Shown here: piece after piece, positions 6,360-14,075 of the stretch | Position numbering within the stretch: the first letter of the stretch is position 1 | Layout of the letters: each line of letters opens with the position of its first letter | Source: Streptomyces turgidiscabies Car8 | Lineage (GTDB): Bacteria > Actinomycetota > Actinomycetes > Streptomycetales > Streptomycetaceae | Direction: 5' to 3' | Length of the DNA: 33,181 nt | Assembly: GCF_000331005.1 (NCBI RefSeq) | Contig: NZ_AEJB01000362.1 | Location: 1-33,181 of the forward strand | Program-made: the position numbers and the translations under genes | The notes under the pieces: generated by a model | The model's database searches: none | What the model was told of the DNA's origin: nothing | Seen by the model: the letters and a program-made list of their open reading frames with translations, nothing else

Positions 6360-8288
6360 ATGACTGACACCACGGCATTTGACTGGCGGTCCTTCCTGCT
6401 GACGTGGAGCGAGGAGTGGGCGCGTCATCTGCCGAGCAGGGAGACGCGGGGCGAAGACGACGAGGCCGCTCGGCGAGCGGGCTGGCTGGGGTTCCCGGCA
6501 GCCTCCGAGGAGCGGATCGCGGCCATGGAGGAGCGCCTCGGCCTACGGATGCCCCCGTCGTACCGGGAGTTCCTCCAGGTCAGCGACGGATGGCGGCACG
6601 CGGGCGGGTTCGTGTGGCTGCTGGCCGGGACCGAGGACGCGCACTGGCACAACGACGAGTCGGGTCTCGCGGAAATGTTCGAGGAGTATCTGGACGAGGA
6701 CGCCGGGCCCGAGGAGCGGCAGGAGGTGGACCTCTGGCGGCGTGGGCTGCAGCTCGACGTCGAGTCCGACGCCACCTATGTCCTGCTGGATCCCGAGGAC
6801 GTGGACGAAGACGGTGAGTGGGCCGTGTACACCTGGGCGAGCTGGCGGGCTTCGGCGCCCGAGCGGTTCGCGAACTTCCTTGAGTTCATGCAGGACATGC
6901 ACAGGGAGTTCCACAGCCTGCGATCTGGCCGGAGCGACGGGGAACCCGTGTTCGCCAACGACACGACGCGAAAGCTGGACGCCCTGGTGGAGGAGGCCCG
7001 GCTGGAGGCGCTGCGCGGCGGCTGGGAGCGCGCCGTGAAGATGCTTGACGAGGCCAAGGGCTATGGCAGACCGCGGGCGGCCGGGCTGGGCGACCAGATA
7101 CGCCGACTGCTCGGCCAGACCTACATGGTGTACTTCGACGGCCTGGTGACGGACCCTCGGTACGCCCCCGAGCTGCTGCCACCGCTGGTCGCCGAGCACG
7201 CGGCTCACTCGCACCGGGACGATTCCACGCTGATGTTCCAGCTGCGGGGCGCCGATGAGGACCTGGTGTCCCTGGCTTACGCGACGCTGGAACAGGTGCG
7301 CAACGGCACGTACCGGTACTCGGCGACCGGACCGTTCGGGGAAGCGGTCGAGCGGGCGCGGCAGTTGGCGCGATGGGGAGACACCGACAGGGCCTGGCGG
7401 ACGCTGACAGACGCTCTGCCCTTGTGGGAGCCGCTGGGAGCGGACCACCTTGCGCCGCTGGGATGGGTGGCCGACCCCCTGCTCGGGCCGCTGCTGACCC
7501 CGGAACGGGGCCGGGAGTTGCTGTCCACGCCGAGGTGCGGGCAGACGGGTGAGGCACCGTCGCCGACGGCGGGGCTCGATCCGGGCGGCCTGGCGTGGCT
7601 CGCGGACCCGGACCGGGGCAGCAATCGCACGTCCTACCGGTTTGTCCTGGTGGAGGGGGTGGAGCCGGACGAGTTGCCCGGACGCCTCGCTGACAGCGAC
7701 AGGAGTGGGGGCGGGTCCGGGGTCGGAGACAGGGACGGCACGGTGCTGAAGAAGCCCATGACCGCGTGGGAGGCGTACCAGGGTTCACTGCACGACAAGA
7801 GGGAGTTCTCGTCCTTCGACGACAGGGCACTCATGGCGGTCGGCCGGGCCGGCACCGGCTGGAGTTTCGCGTTCGACGGTGATCCCGCCCCGTTCGACCG
7901 GCAGCGGTTCGTCTCCCCGGCCACGGCCGCCAGCGAGGGCACCCGTGCGGTGGTGGTGTGGAGCGGTCTCAGGGCACCGCGCGGGGAGCCGTTCTTTCAC
8001 CTGTCAGTCGCGCGGGACGGCATCGAGCAGTACGCGTTCACGTACGCGGGCGGAGAGACCGGGCAGAGCGGAGAGACACCGCAGGCACTGGACGCGAGCC
8101 GGTTCTTCGCGGCCTCTGAGGGCGGGGTCGAGGCGGAACGGTCGTTGCTGGAAGCGGTGGCCGGGCAGTTCGGTGCGTCGCTGCCGCGGCATGCCATCAC
8201 GAACGGACGGTTGCACACCTTCACCACCCGTTCGTGGACACGGCCACCGGCGGACGGCGAAGGGTATGCCGTGATCCGCATCCGTTAG
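6360..8288 (+). CDS. SMI1/KNR4 (SUKH) domain protein with helical repeat and DUF6461-like C-terminus
   Basis: A 642-aa soluble protein. The SUKH domain lies at about residues 45-180, with the family core ASEERIAAMEERLGLRMPPS then YREFLQVSDGWR, and a Trp-rich strand FVWLLAGTEDAHW. SUKH proteins include immunity proteins against polymorphic toxins and regulators of cell-wall assembly. Residues 200-400 are helical and repeat-like, rich in Leu/Ala/Glu. Residues 400-642 resemble DUF6461: a GLAWLADPD then YRFVLVEGVEPDEL segment and GTGWSFAFDGDPAPFDR. The ATG at 6360 is chosen because coding-like similarity starts there; a GTG 24 bases upstream in frame is an alternative. No toxin gene adjoins it. 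A frameshifted hydrolase remnant follows immediately in the same frame. Confidence 0.75.
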   Translation: MTDTTAFDWRSFLLTWSEEWARHLPSRETRGEDDEAARRAGWLGFPAASEERIAAMEERLGLRMPPSYREFLQVSDGWRHAGGFVWLLAGTEDAHWHNDESGLAEMFEEYLDEDAGPEERQEVDLWRRGLQLDVESDATYVLLDPEDVDEDGEWAVYTWASWRASAPERFANFLEFMQDMHREFHSLRSGRSDGEPVFANDTTRKLDALVEEARLEALRGGWERAVKMLDEAKGYGRPRAAGLGDQIRRLLGQTYMVYFDGLVTDPRYAPELLPPLVAEHAAHSHRDDSTLMFQLRGADEDLVSLAYATLEQVRNGTYRYSATGPFGEAVERARQLARWGDTDRAWRTLTDALPLWEPLGADHLAPLGWVADPLLGPLLTPERGRELLSTPRCGQTGEAPSPTAGLDPGGLAWLADPDRGSNRTSYRFVLVEGVEPDELPGRLADSDRSGGGSGVGDRDGTVLKKPMTAWEAYQGSLHDKREFSSFDDRALMAVGRAGTGWSFAFDGDPAPFDRQRFVSPATAASEGTRAVVVWSGLRAPRGEPFFHLSVARDGIEQYAFTYAGGETGQSGETPQALDASRFFAASEGGVEAERSLLEAVAGQFGASLPRHAITNGRLHTFTTRSWTRPPADGEGYAVIRIR

Positions 8289-8512
8289 GTGCCGGGGACC
8301 GGCGGACTCGCGACCGTCACCACCCCCACCCTCGTCCTGTGGGGCGAGAGCGACCGCATCGCGAGCCCGGCCAATGGCAAGGAGTACGCCGCAGCTTTCG
8401 CCGACAGTCGTTTCGAAGTCGCCGCGGAACAGGCCACTTGCCCCAACTCGAACAGCCCGCACGCCCCTTCGCCCTGCTCGATGACTTCGCCGCCGAGACC
8501 GCTCACCACTGA
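8289..8512 (+). pseudogene. C-terminal remnant of an alpha/beta hydrolase, frameshifted
   Basis: Right after the SUKH stop the same frame encodes VTTPTLVLWGESDRIASP, a typical strand of alpha/beta hydrolases carrying the catalytic Asp, then GKEYAAAFADSRFEVAAE. The expected continuation with the catalytic His (GHLPQLEQPA, then FALLDDFAAE) is present but in another frame, ending at the TGA at 8510-8512. One base seems to be missing near 8429-8433, where GAA-CA-GGC-CAC stands for an expected GAA-GCA-GGC-CAC. The N-terminal two-thirds, including the nucleophile elbow, are absent. This is therefore a decayed fragment unless the frameshift is a sequencing error. Confidence 0.75.
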
Positions 8513-8632
8513 TGTCGCCCCTGATGAGTGTCCGAAGGGGGCACGAGGACACCGGAGTCGACACGAGATCGGTCCATCGGTCTCGGACCCGAACCGGAAC
8601 CGGGCGGACCGTCGGCGCGATGCGGCGCAAGC

Positions 8633-9751
8633 TCACCAGCTGATTCCGGCGACCACCGGCAGGTGGTCGCTGCCGGTGGCGGGCAGCACCCGCGAGCTCT
8701 CCGGCTCCACGCCGCGCACCAGGATCTGGTCGATCCGCGCCACCGGGAACTTCGCCGGCCAGGTGAAGCCGAAGCCGTCGCCGGCCGCGTCCTGTGCCGA
8801 GTGCAGCTGCGAGGTGATGCCGGCGAACGCACGGTCGTCCAAGGTGCCGTTCAGGTCTCCGAGCAGCACCACCCGCTTGTTCCGTTCGGCGGCGACGGCC
8901 TCGCTCAGCGCCTGGGCGTTTCTGTCCCGCGAGTCCGTCCAGAAGCCCGCCCTGGGGTTCACGCGTACGGACCCCAGGTGAGCCACGTAGACCGCCAGCG
9001 GCCCGTGGTCCGTGGCCACGGTGGTACGTAGCGCCCGGTTGTAGGCCAGTTTCACGTCCGCCGGTTTGGTGTCCGCCAGCGGCCCGTAGTCCGTCTTGAT
9101 GTCGACCGGTTCGGTGTCCGACAGCGGGAACTTGCTCCACAGCCCGACCGTGCCCTGGACCGTGTGGTACCGATACGTCTTCGCCAACTCCCTCTCGTAC
9201 GTGCCCCTGGCCTGCTGGGCAAGCTCCTCCAGTGCCAGTACGTCCGCACCGGAGGTGGCGAGTTCGCGGGCGGTACCGACCGGGTCGGGGTTGTCGGCGC
9301 CGACGTTGTGGCTGGCCACGGTGAGGTCGCCGCCCGGGTGGGACTTGTCGCTGAGCAGGCCGCCGAAGAGGTTCAGCCACACCGTGACCGGCAGGAGCAG
9401 CGCGGCCACCGCGGACGCGGAGCGGCGCCAGAGCGCCCCGGCCAGCAGCAACGGGACGAACAGGCCGAACCAAGGAAGGAAGGTCTCCACCAGGCTGCCC
9501 ACGTTCATGATCTGGTTCGGAATCATCGCGTGCAGCAGCATCAGCAGACCGAGCAGCAGCGCCAGCGCCGCGAGCACCGGCCCGCGTTTCCAGGGCTCCG
9601 GCCGGGATCCGACGCGGATCGCCCGGCGCATGATCGCGCGCCAGGGCCCGGCGGCGGTGCCCCGACGGATGCACGAACGCCGGATACCGGAGTCGGCATG
9701 CCGTTCGTTCCGGTGGGTCGCTGTTCGTTCCGACGACGGGGTTCGAGTCAT
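8633..9751 (-). CDS. membrane-anchored endonuclease/exonuclease/phosphatase (EEP) family protein, VanJ-like
   Basis: A 372-aa protein. After a basic cytosolic N-terminus come three hydrophobic helices (roughly residues 40-125), then an external EEP domain. EEP motifs: the ASHNVG strand (metal-proximal Asn), ADVLALEEL (catalytic Glu), LLGDLNGTLDD (Asp/Asn pair), and GSDHLPVVAGI (Asp-His at the C-terminus). This plan matches VanJ of Streptomyces coelicolor, a three-helix EEP enzyme linked to teicoplanin resistance, and related predicted lipid-phosphate hydrolases. The divergent neighbour is a VanR/VanS-like pair, which supports this reading. The start is uncertain: 9751 is used here, but an internal ATG about 40 residues on, just before the basic Arg-Arg stretch, is also possible. 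Likely substrate: a polyprenyl- or glycerol-phosphate compound (inference). Confidence 0.8.
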   Translation of the reverse strand: MTRTPSSERTATHRNERHADSGIRRSCIRRGTAAGPWRAIMRRAIRVGSRPEPWKRGPVLAALALLLGLLMLLHAMIPNQIMNVGSLVETFLPWFGLFVPLLLAGALWRRSASAVAALLLPVTVWLNLFGGLLSDKSHPGGDLTVASHNVGADNPDPVGTARELATSGADVLALEELAQQARGTYERELAKTYRYHTVQGTVGLWSKFPLSDTEPVDIKTDYGPLADTKPADVKLAYNRALRTTVATDHGPLAVYVAHLGSVRVNPRAGFWTDSRDRNAQALSEAVAAERNKRVVLLGDLNGTLDDRAFAGITSQLHSAQDAAGDGFGFTWPAKFPVARIDQILVRGVEPESSRVLPATGSDHLPVVAGISW

Positions 9752-9825
9752 ACCGCCAGTCAAGGGACTCCGGTGTCGCAGGCACGTATCCGGTTTTCGA
9801 TACACCGCCGATATGCCTCGGCTCG

Positions 9826-9840
9826 TAGCCTCGGAGGATG
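9826..9840 (+). promoter_or_regulatory. possible -10 box with near-leaderless start of the response regulator
   Basis: TAGCCT at 9826-9831 lies six bases before the ATG at 9838, so a transcript from it would begin at or beside the start codon. The GGAGG at 9833-9837 abuts the ATG with no spacer and could not act as a normal ribosome binding site for it. No good -35 match is seen at the expected position, so this is tentative. Confidence 0.3.
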
Positions 9841-10533
9841 CGTGTGCTGATCGTCGAGGACGAGCCCTATCTGGCAGAAGCCGTCCGCGACGGCCTGCGC
9901 CTGGCAGCGATCGCGGCCGATGTCGCCGGTGACGGTGACATCGCTCTGGAGCTGCTGAGCGTCAACACCTACGACATAGCCGTCCTCGACCGTGACATCC
10001 CCGGACCGTCCGGAGACGACATCGCCGAACACATCGTCGCCTCCGGCAGCGGTATGCCGATCCTCATGCTCACCGCTGCCGACCGGCTCGACGACAAGGC
10101 CTCGGGGTTCGCGCTCGGCGCCGACGACTACCTCACCAAACCCTTCGACCTGCAGGAGCTCGTTCTCAGGCTCAGAGCACTCGACCGCAGGCGCGCACAC
10201 AACCGGCCACCTGTGCGGGAGATCGCGGGCCTGCGCCTGGATCCGTTCCGCCGCGAGGTCTACCGGGACGGCCGCTATGTCGGGCTGACCAGGAAACAGT
10301 TCGCCGTACTCGAAGTCCTTGTCGTCGCCGAAGGCGGTGTCGTCAGCGCCGAAGAACTGCTGGAACGCGCGTGGGACGAGAACGCCGACCCGTTCACCAA
10401 CGCCGTGCGCATCACCGTCTCGGCACTGCGCAAACGGCTCGGCGAACCCTGGATCATCGCCACCGTGCCGGGCGTCGGCTACCGCATCGACACACAGCCG
10501 CAGCCCGGACAGGAGCGAGGCGAACGTGGATAG
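9838..10533 (+). CDS. OmpR/PhoB-family response regulator, VanR-like
   Basis: A 231-aa two-domain regulator. The receiver domain (residues 1-115) has the acidic pair Asp8-Glu9, phospho-acceptor Asp51 in VLDRDIPGPSG, switch Thr79 and Lys101 in YLTKPF. The DNA-binding winged helix (about residues 125-225) carries RKQFAVLEVL, the recognition helix TNAVRITVSALRKRL and the wing VPGVGYRI. The sequence resembles the VanR-type regulators of Streptomyces that govern glycopeptide resistance genes. It overlaps the kinase gene by 8 bases and is divergent from the VanJ-like EEP gene, its probable target. No vanHAX genes are in the window, so true glycopeptide induction cannot be claimed. Confidence 0.93.
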   Translation: MRVLIVEDEPYLAEAVRDGLRLAAIAADVAGDGDIALELLSVNTYDIAVLDRDIPGPSGDDIAEHIVASGSGMPILMLTAADRLDDKASGFALGADDYLTKPFDLQELVLRLRALDRRRAHNRPPVREIAGLRLDPFRREVYRDGRYVGLTRKQFAVLEVLVVAEGGVVSAEELLERAWDENADPFTNAVRITVSALRKRLGEPWIIATVPGVGYRIDTQPQPGQERGERG

Positions 10534-11683
10534 GGCACCCGGGTTGAGTGTTCGCGTCAGGCTCACCCTCAGTTACGCGGGGTTCCTCATGTTCGCCGGC
10601 GTCCTGCTGCTCGCGGCTGTGTGGGTGTTCCTCCTGCGTTACGTTCCCGACCGGGCGATGCTCATCAACCCCGATGACAGACCCACGAACGGTGTCTTTC
10701 CCGTCCGCTCCGCCCTTCTGAACGTCTTCGCTCCGCGGGCTGCCGCGGTACTGGCGTTCCTGCTTGTTCTCGGTCTCCTGGGAGGGTGGATCCTCGCAGG
10801 CCGCATGCTCGCCCCGCTGACCCGCATCACGGATGCCACCCGCATGGCCACGCACGGATCGCTCTCCCACCGCATCCGGCTGCCGGGCCGCAAGGACGAG
10901 TTCCGTGAACTGGCCGACTCCTTCGACGTGATGCTCGCGCGGCTCGAAGCACACGTCGCCGAACAGCAGAGATTCGCGGCCAACGCCTCCCACGAGCTGC
11001 GCACCCCGCTGGCCGTGACGAAGACGCTCCTCGATCTGGCCCGCAGCGACCCGGACCACGACACCGGCGAAACCATCGACCGCCTTCACACCGTCAACAC
11101 CCGCGCGATCGCCCTGACCGAGGCCCTGCTCCTGCTCAGCCGCACCAACCAGCGGTCCTTCACCGCGAAACCCGTGGACCTGTCCCTCCTGGCGGAAGAA
11201 GCCACCGAAACGCTCCTCCCCCTCGCGGAAAGGCACGGCATCACCATCGAGACCGACGGTGAGCTCACCCCCACAATCGGATCGCCGGCGCTCCTGCTGC
11301 AGCTGACCACGAACCTCGTGCACAACGCGATCGTCCACAACCTGCCTGAAGGGGGCGTCGTGCGGGTGACCACCGGCGTCCACCGCGACAGCGTGGCGCT
11401 CACTGTCGAGAACACCGGCGAGACCATCTCCCCACAGCTCGCCGCCACGCTCACCGAACCGTTCCAGCGCGGCACCGAACGCGTACACACCGGCCACGCG
11501 GGCGTCGGCCTCGGCCTGGCGATCGTCAGAACCATCGCCGAGGCGCACGACGGAACACTCACCCTCACCCCACGCGCTGCCGGCGGGATCCGCATCACCG
11601 TCGAACTACCCGCGACATCGCCCACCACCACCACCACCAGCAACAGCAGCAGCAACAACAGCAACAGCAACAGCAACAGGTGA
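10526..11683 (+). CDS. sensor histidine kinase, VanS-like
   Basis: A 385-aa membrane kinase starting at the GTG at 10526 (AGGAG upstream), inside the end of the regulator gene. Two transmembrane helices (about residues 13-35 and 72-95) flank a short extracytoplasmic loop of about 37 residues, as in Streptomyces VanS. A HAMP linker follows, then the HisKA helix with NASHELRTPL and phospho-acceptor His156. The ATPase domain has the N box VHNAIVHN (about residue 268), the G1 box VENTGE and the G2 box GHAGVGLGLAIV. The short sensor loop suggests it detects a cell-wall or membrane signal. Unusual: the last 20 or so residues are Thr then Asn/Ser repeats encoded by a microsatellite (11627-11680). 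Confidence 0.93.
   Translation: MDRAPGLSVRVRLTLSYAGFLMFAGVLLLAAVWVFLLRYVPDRAMLINPDDRPTNGVFPVRSALLNVFAPRAAAVLAFLLVLGLLGGWILAGRMLAPLTRITDATRMATHGSLSHRIRLPGRKDEFRELADSFDVMLARLEAHVAEQQRFAANASHELRTPLAVTKTLLDLARSDPDHDTGETIDRLHTVNTRAIALTEALLLLSRTNQRSFTAKPVDLSLLAEEATETLLPLAERHGITIETDGELTPTIGSPALLLQLTTNLVHNAIVHNLPEGGVVRVTTGVHRDSVALTVENTGETISPQLAATLTEPFQRGTERVHTGHAGVGLGLAIVRTIAEAHDGTLTLTPRAAGGIRITVELPATSPTTTTTSNSSSNNSNSNSNR
11627..11680 (+). repeat. ACC and AAC/AGC triplet microsatellite at the end of the kinase gene
   Basis: The 3' end of the sensor kinase gene is a run of ACC codons (Thr) followed by interleaved AAC and AGC codons (Asn, Ser), giving a tail of only Thr, Asn and Ser before the final Arg and stop. 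AAC/AGC repeats of this kind are unlike the surrounding GC-rich codon use. They are prone to copy-number change by slippage in steps of three or six bases, which would keep the frame. Confidence 0.85.
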
Positions 11684-11782
11684 TGACTCATCGCGCTGAC
11701 ACGCGACCGCCCCCGTCGATCCCCCGACTTGGACCCGACGGCCCACTGCCGCTCTTGTCCTCCCGGGTCACGGCCGGCTCCG

Positions 11783-12421
11783 CTACCGCACCAGCTCCGG
11801 CAGCCACGGATGCCCGGGGTGTACGCGCTCCAGCCACCCGGCAAGAGTGACCCGCCGCGCCCGGCCCAGTAGCGGCAGGACACCGTCGAAGTCCGCCTGG
11901 TCCTTGGGCCGCGGTGTCTTCGCTTTGAACAGGAGCACCAACTCCGGTGCCAGATAAGGGATCCCGTCCTCCGTCCGCTCGACGATCGCGGCGTACGGCA
12001 GCCTCAGTCCCTCGTCCCGTCGGCAGATCCACGTGCCGCCCTCGTGCGGTTCGCGGAAGACGTCCAACAGAAACTGACCGCTCGCCGGGTCCCGCAACCA
12101 CGTCTGGTGCGTGGCTGCCAGCGCCTCAGCGCCTGCCTCCGCCCAGACGTGCCCCCCGCCCACCGCGTCGAACACGCCCTCGGGGAAGCGGTTTTGGATC
12201 TCGGGGAATCCCGCTGCGGGCACCGCGATCTCCACATCCCCGTGCGGTCGCGACTGTCTCCCTCGAAACAGGTCCAGGGCCCACCCGGCCGCGATACACC
12301 AGGGCGCAACGACCCCTTCCAGCCGCTCCGCGACCTGTTCCGGCCGCCATGCGTCCGCCCACCGGGCGTCCAGTTCGTCCGAGCCGAGCACAACGCCACC
12401 GGTCGGCAGGAATTCGGTCAC
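11783..12421 (-). CDS. nucleotidyltransferase-fold protein (aminoglycoside adenylyltransferase-like)
   Basis: A 212-aa soluble protein of the nucleotidyltransferase superfamily, resembling the aminoglycoside-2''-adenylyltransferase-like group. The core is CIAAGWALDLFRGRQSRPHG followed by DVEIAVP: the Gly-Trp-Ala-Leu-Asp motif and the Arg-x-His-x-Asp-x-Glu metal-binding pattern of that group. The second half has the LAPELVLLFKAKTPRPKDQAD stretch in pieces, a Lys-Asp motif common near the C-terminus of these proteins, and a C-terminal helix with Trp. The third acidic residue (usually Asp after the second strand) fits LLDVFRE. The start is a GTG at 12421 with only a weak ribosome binding site. 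Whether it modifies an antibiotic or another nucleotide acceptor cannot be told. It is divergent from the DenD-like gene. Confidence 0.75.
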   Translation of the reverse strand: MTEFLPTGGVVLGSDELDARWADAWRPEQVAERLEGVVAPWCIAAGWALDLFRGRQSRPHGDVEIAVPAAGFPEIQNRFPEGVFDAVGGGHVWAEAGAEALAATHQTWLRDPASGQFLLDVFREPHEGGTWICRRDEGLRLPYAAIVERTEDGIPYLAPELVLLFKAKTPRPKDQADFDGVLPLLGRARRVTLAGWLERVHPGHPWLPELVR

Positions 12422-12545
12422 CGGCCCAACCTACTGCGGCAACCGTCTACGAGCCGGGCTCTACGGGTGAATCGGCTGCGAGCACATCCTCTGTGCCTGT
12501 ACGAACGGGAGGCCCGCCGACTCCAGACCTACCGAGGAGACACAT

Positions 12546-13568
12546 ATGAGGATCGTCATCACCGGTGGCTTCGGCTTCCTGGGACAACAGGTCGCCCACA
12601 CCTTGCTCAAGCGGCGGACCCTGTGCGGTGCTCCCATCGACCAACTGGTGCTCGCCGACCGGATCGTCCCCAGCGGGTCGCCTTTGACCGCCGACCCGCT
12701 GGTGGAAGTCGTACAAGGCGAGCTGAGTGAGCACCTCGACGAGATTTTCGTACAGCCGGTGGACACCCTGATCCACCTGGCGTCGGCGGTGTCGGCCGAG
12801 TGCGAGGCCGACTTCGACCTCGGTATGAGCGCCAACCTGGACACCACCCGCGCGCTGCTCGACGCCGCCCGAGCGCGGTCGGCCACCGGCGGGCCGACGC
12901 CCCGGCTGGTGTTCTCCAGCAGCATCGCGGTCTACGGTTCCGATCCCACGCTGCCACTGCCGCCCGTGGTCAGCGAGTCGACGCTGCCGACACCGGAGTC
13001 CAGCTACGGAACACAGAAGCTGATCTGCGAGCAGCTGATCGCCGAGTACACCCGCCGGGGCTTCGTCGAGGGGCGCGTGGCACGCCTGATGACCGTCTCG
13101 GTGCGGGCGGGGAAACCGAACGCGGCCGCCTCCGGTTTCCTGTCCGGCATCGTCCGCGAGCCGCTCGCGGGCCTCCCGGCAACCTGCCCGGTCAGCCCCG
13201 ACCTACGGGTCGCCCTCGCCTCGCCGCGGCGTACCGTCGAGGGCATCCTCCGCATGACCGAGGCCGAGCGCGGCCCCGGCGGGCTCAAAGGCACTCTTCC
13301 GGTCAATCTGCCGGCGCTCACGGTCACGGTCGCCGAAATGCTGGACACGCTGCGCCGGGTGGCGGGCGACACCGTCGCCGACCTGGTGACGGTCGCCCCC
13401 GACCCCGCCGTCGAGGCCATCGTCGGCTCATGGCCGGCCGGCTTCGACAACACGCGCGCCACGGCACTCGGCCTCCGGCCCGACGAGAGCTTCGAGTCGG
13501 TCGTCCGCGCCTACATCGAGGACCATCCCGAGGCCATCGCGGCCGAAGCGATCGGACTTGACGGATGA
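12546..13568 (+). CDS. denD: NAD-dependent epimerase/dehydratase, D-erythronate dehydrogenase (DenD)-like
   Basis: A 340-aa extended short-chain dehydrogenase. Residues 1-15 hold the Rossmann signature ITGGFGFLG (Gly-x-x-Gly-x-x-Gly). Later come the HLASAVSAECEADFDLG segment with NLDTT, characteristic of the DenD-like group, the active-site Ser region VFSSSIAVYGS, and the catalytic pair in SYGTQKLICE (Tyr-x-x-x-Lys). The C-terminal substrate domain includes LASPRRTVEGI. DenD enzymes oxidise D-erythronate in catabolism of four-carbon acid sugars; the usual partners (a four-carbon acid sugar kinase and an isomerase) are not in the window, so the substrate is uncertain. The ATG follows GAGGAGACACAT. 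Stand-alone gene. Confidence 0.8.
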   Translation: MRIVITGGFGFLGQQVAHTLLKRRTLCGAPIDQLVLADRIVPSGSPLTADPLVEVVQGELSEHLDEIFVQPVDTLIHLASAVSAECEADFDLGMSANLDTTRALLDAARARSATGGPTPRLVFSSSIAVYGSDPTLPLPPVVSESTLPTPESSYGTQKLICEQLIAEYTRRGFVEGRVARLMTVSVRAGKPNAAASGFLSGIVREPLAGLPATCPVSPDLRVALASPRRTVEGILRMTEAERGPGGLKGTLPVNLPALTVTVAEMLDTLRRVAGDTVADLVTVAPDPAVEAIVGSWPAGFDNTRATALGLRPDESFESVVRAYIEDHPEAIAAEAIGLDG

Positions 13569-13825
13569 GATGAACTGACGCGCGCGTTCCTCCCGTACGG
13601 CCAGCAGTTGCGAACGGCCCGGACGGGGGTCCAGTTGTAGCCGTGGTCGGTGGTGTCCGGGGTGAACGACTTCTGTACGTCGCCGCTCCAACCGTAGTCC
13701 GGTCGCCTACAGGCCGATGGCGTGCGGGTTCGCAAATCGCCTCCTCACTTGGCCCGCGGGGCCCCACCGCCTCGCCCCGCTCAATTTCCGAAACATCCCC
13801 TTCATCTGGGAAGTAATCAGGGGCA

Positions 13826-13853
13826 ATGACCGGCTCCTAGCGTCCCCGGTCAT
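13826..13853 (+). promoter_or_regulatory. hairpin in the upstream region of the nucleobase permease
   Basis: ATGACCGG (13826-13833) pairs perfectly with CCGGTCAT (13846-13853) around a 12-base loop, about 220 bases before the permease start. It could belong to a regulated leader RNA or be a protein-binding inverted repeat. I compared the area by eye with the purine and guanidine-I riboswitch consensus sequences and found no convincing match. Confidence 0.35.
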
Positions 13854-14017
13854 GGACATGAGGGTCTCTACGCGCCCGGCCGACCGCCGGAACACCAGCA
13901 AAGCCCCCAACGCGCGCGGGTCTACACGATCTCGCGTGCGTCGTTCCTGAAGCGAGCGGATCGCCCGCCCCACGGGCCCCGCCCGGCTTTCCCGCCCCGC
14001 TCCCCACCATTCACCTC

Positions 14018-14035
14018 CGCCTCTGACAAGAGGCG
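14018..14035 (+). promoter_or_regulatory. stem-loop just upstream of the permease ribosome binding site
   Basis: CGCCTCT (14018-14024) and AGAGGCG (14029-14035) form a perfect 7-bp stem with a GACA loop, 27 bases before the AAGGAGG at 14063-14069. Its place in the leader makes a post-transcriptional role possible. Confidence 0.35.
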
Positions 14036-14075
14036 CCCCCACGGCTGTCCCCAACCCGCAGCAAGGAGGCACGGT

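Larger units (their letters stand above)
13569..14075. other. long intergenic region (507 bases) with two hairpins and a possible gene scrap
   Basis: Between the DenD-like gene and the permease. On the minus strand around 13590-13715 the frame reads DYGWSGDVQKSFTPDTTDHG and YNWTPVRAVRNCWPYGR, which has the aromatic-rich look of a secreted protein end, but it has no clear start, stop or ribosome binding site; it may be a gene remnant. On the plus strand there are hairpins at 13826-13853 and 14018-14035. A 32-codon frame begins at the ATG at 13852; it is not preceded by a convincing ribosome binding site. Confidence 0.4.

Noticed and set aside
8004..9785. 593-codon minus-strand frame over the EEP gene and the SUKH gene end
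   Set aside because: Low-complexity Arg/Gly/Pro translation; the real EEP frame lies in another frame with full motifs.
13852..13950. Leader peptide of 32 codons starting at 13852
   Set aside because: No ribosome binding site and no run of regulatory codons; the start lies inside a hairpin arm.
13800..13960. Purine or guanidine-I riboswitch upstream of the nucleobase permease
   Set aside because: GGTCTCTACG vaguely recalls the purine riboswitch core, and CCGCCGGAACA the guanidine-I core, but the paired partners and invariant bases of either family are absent.
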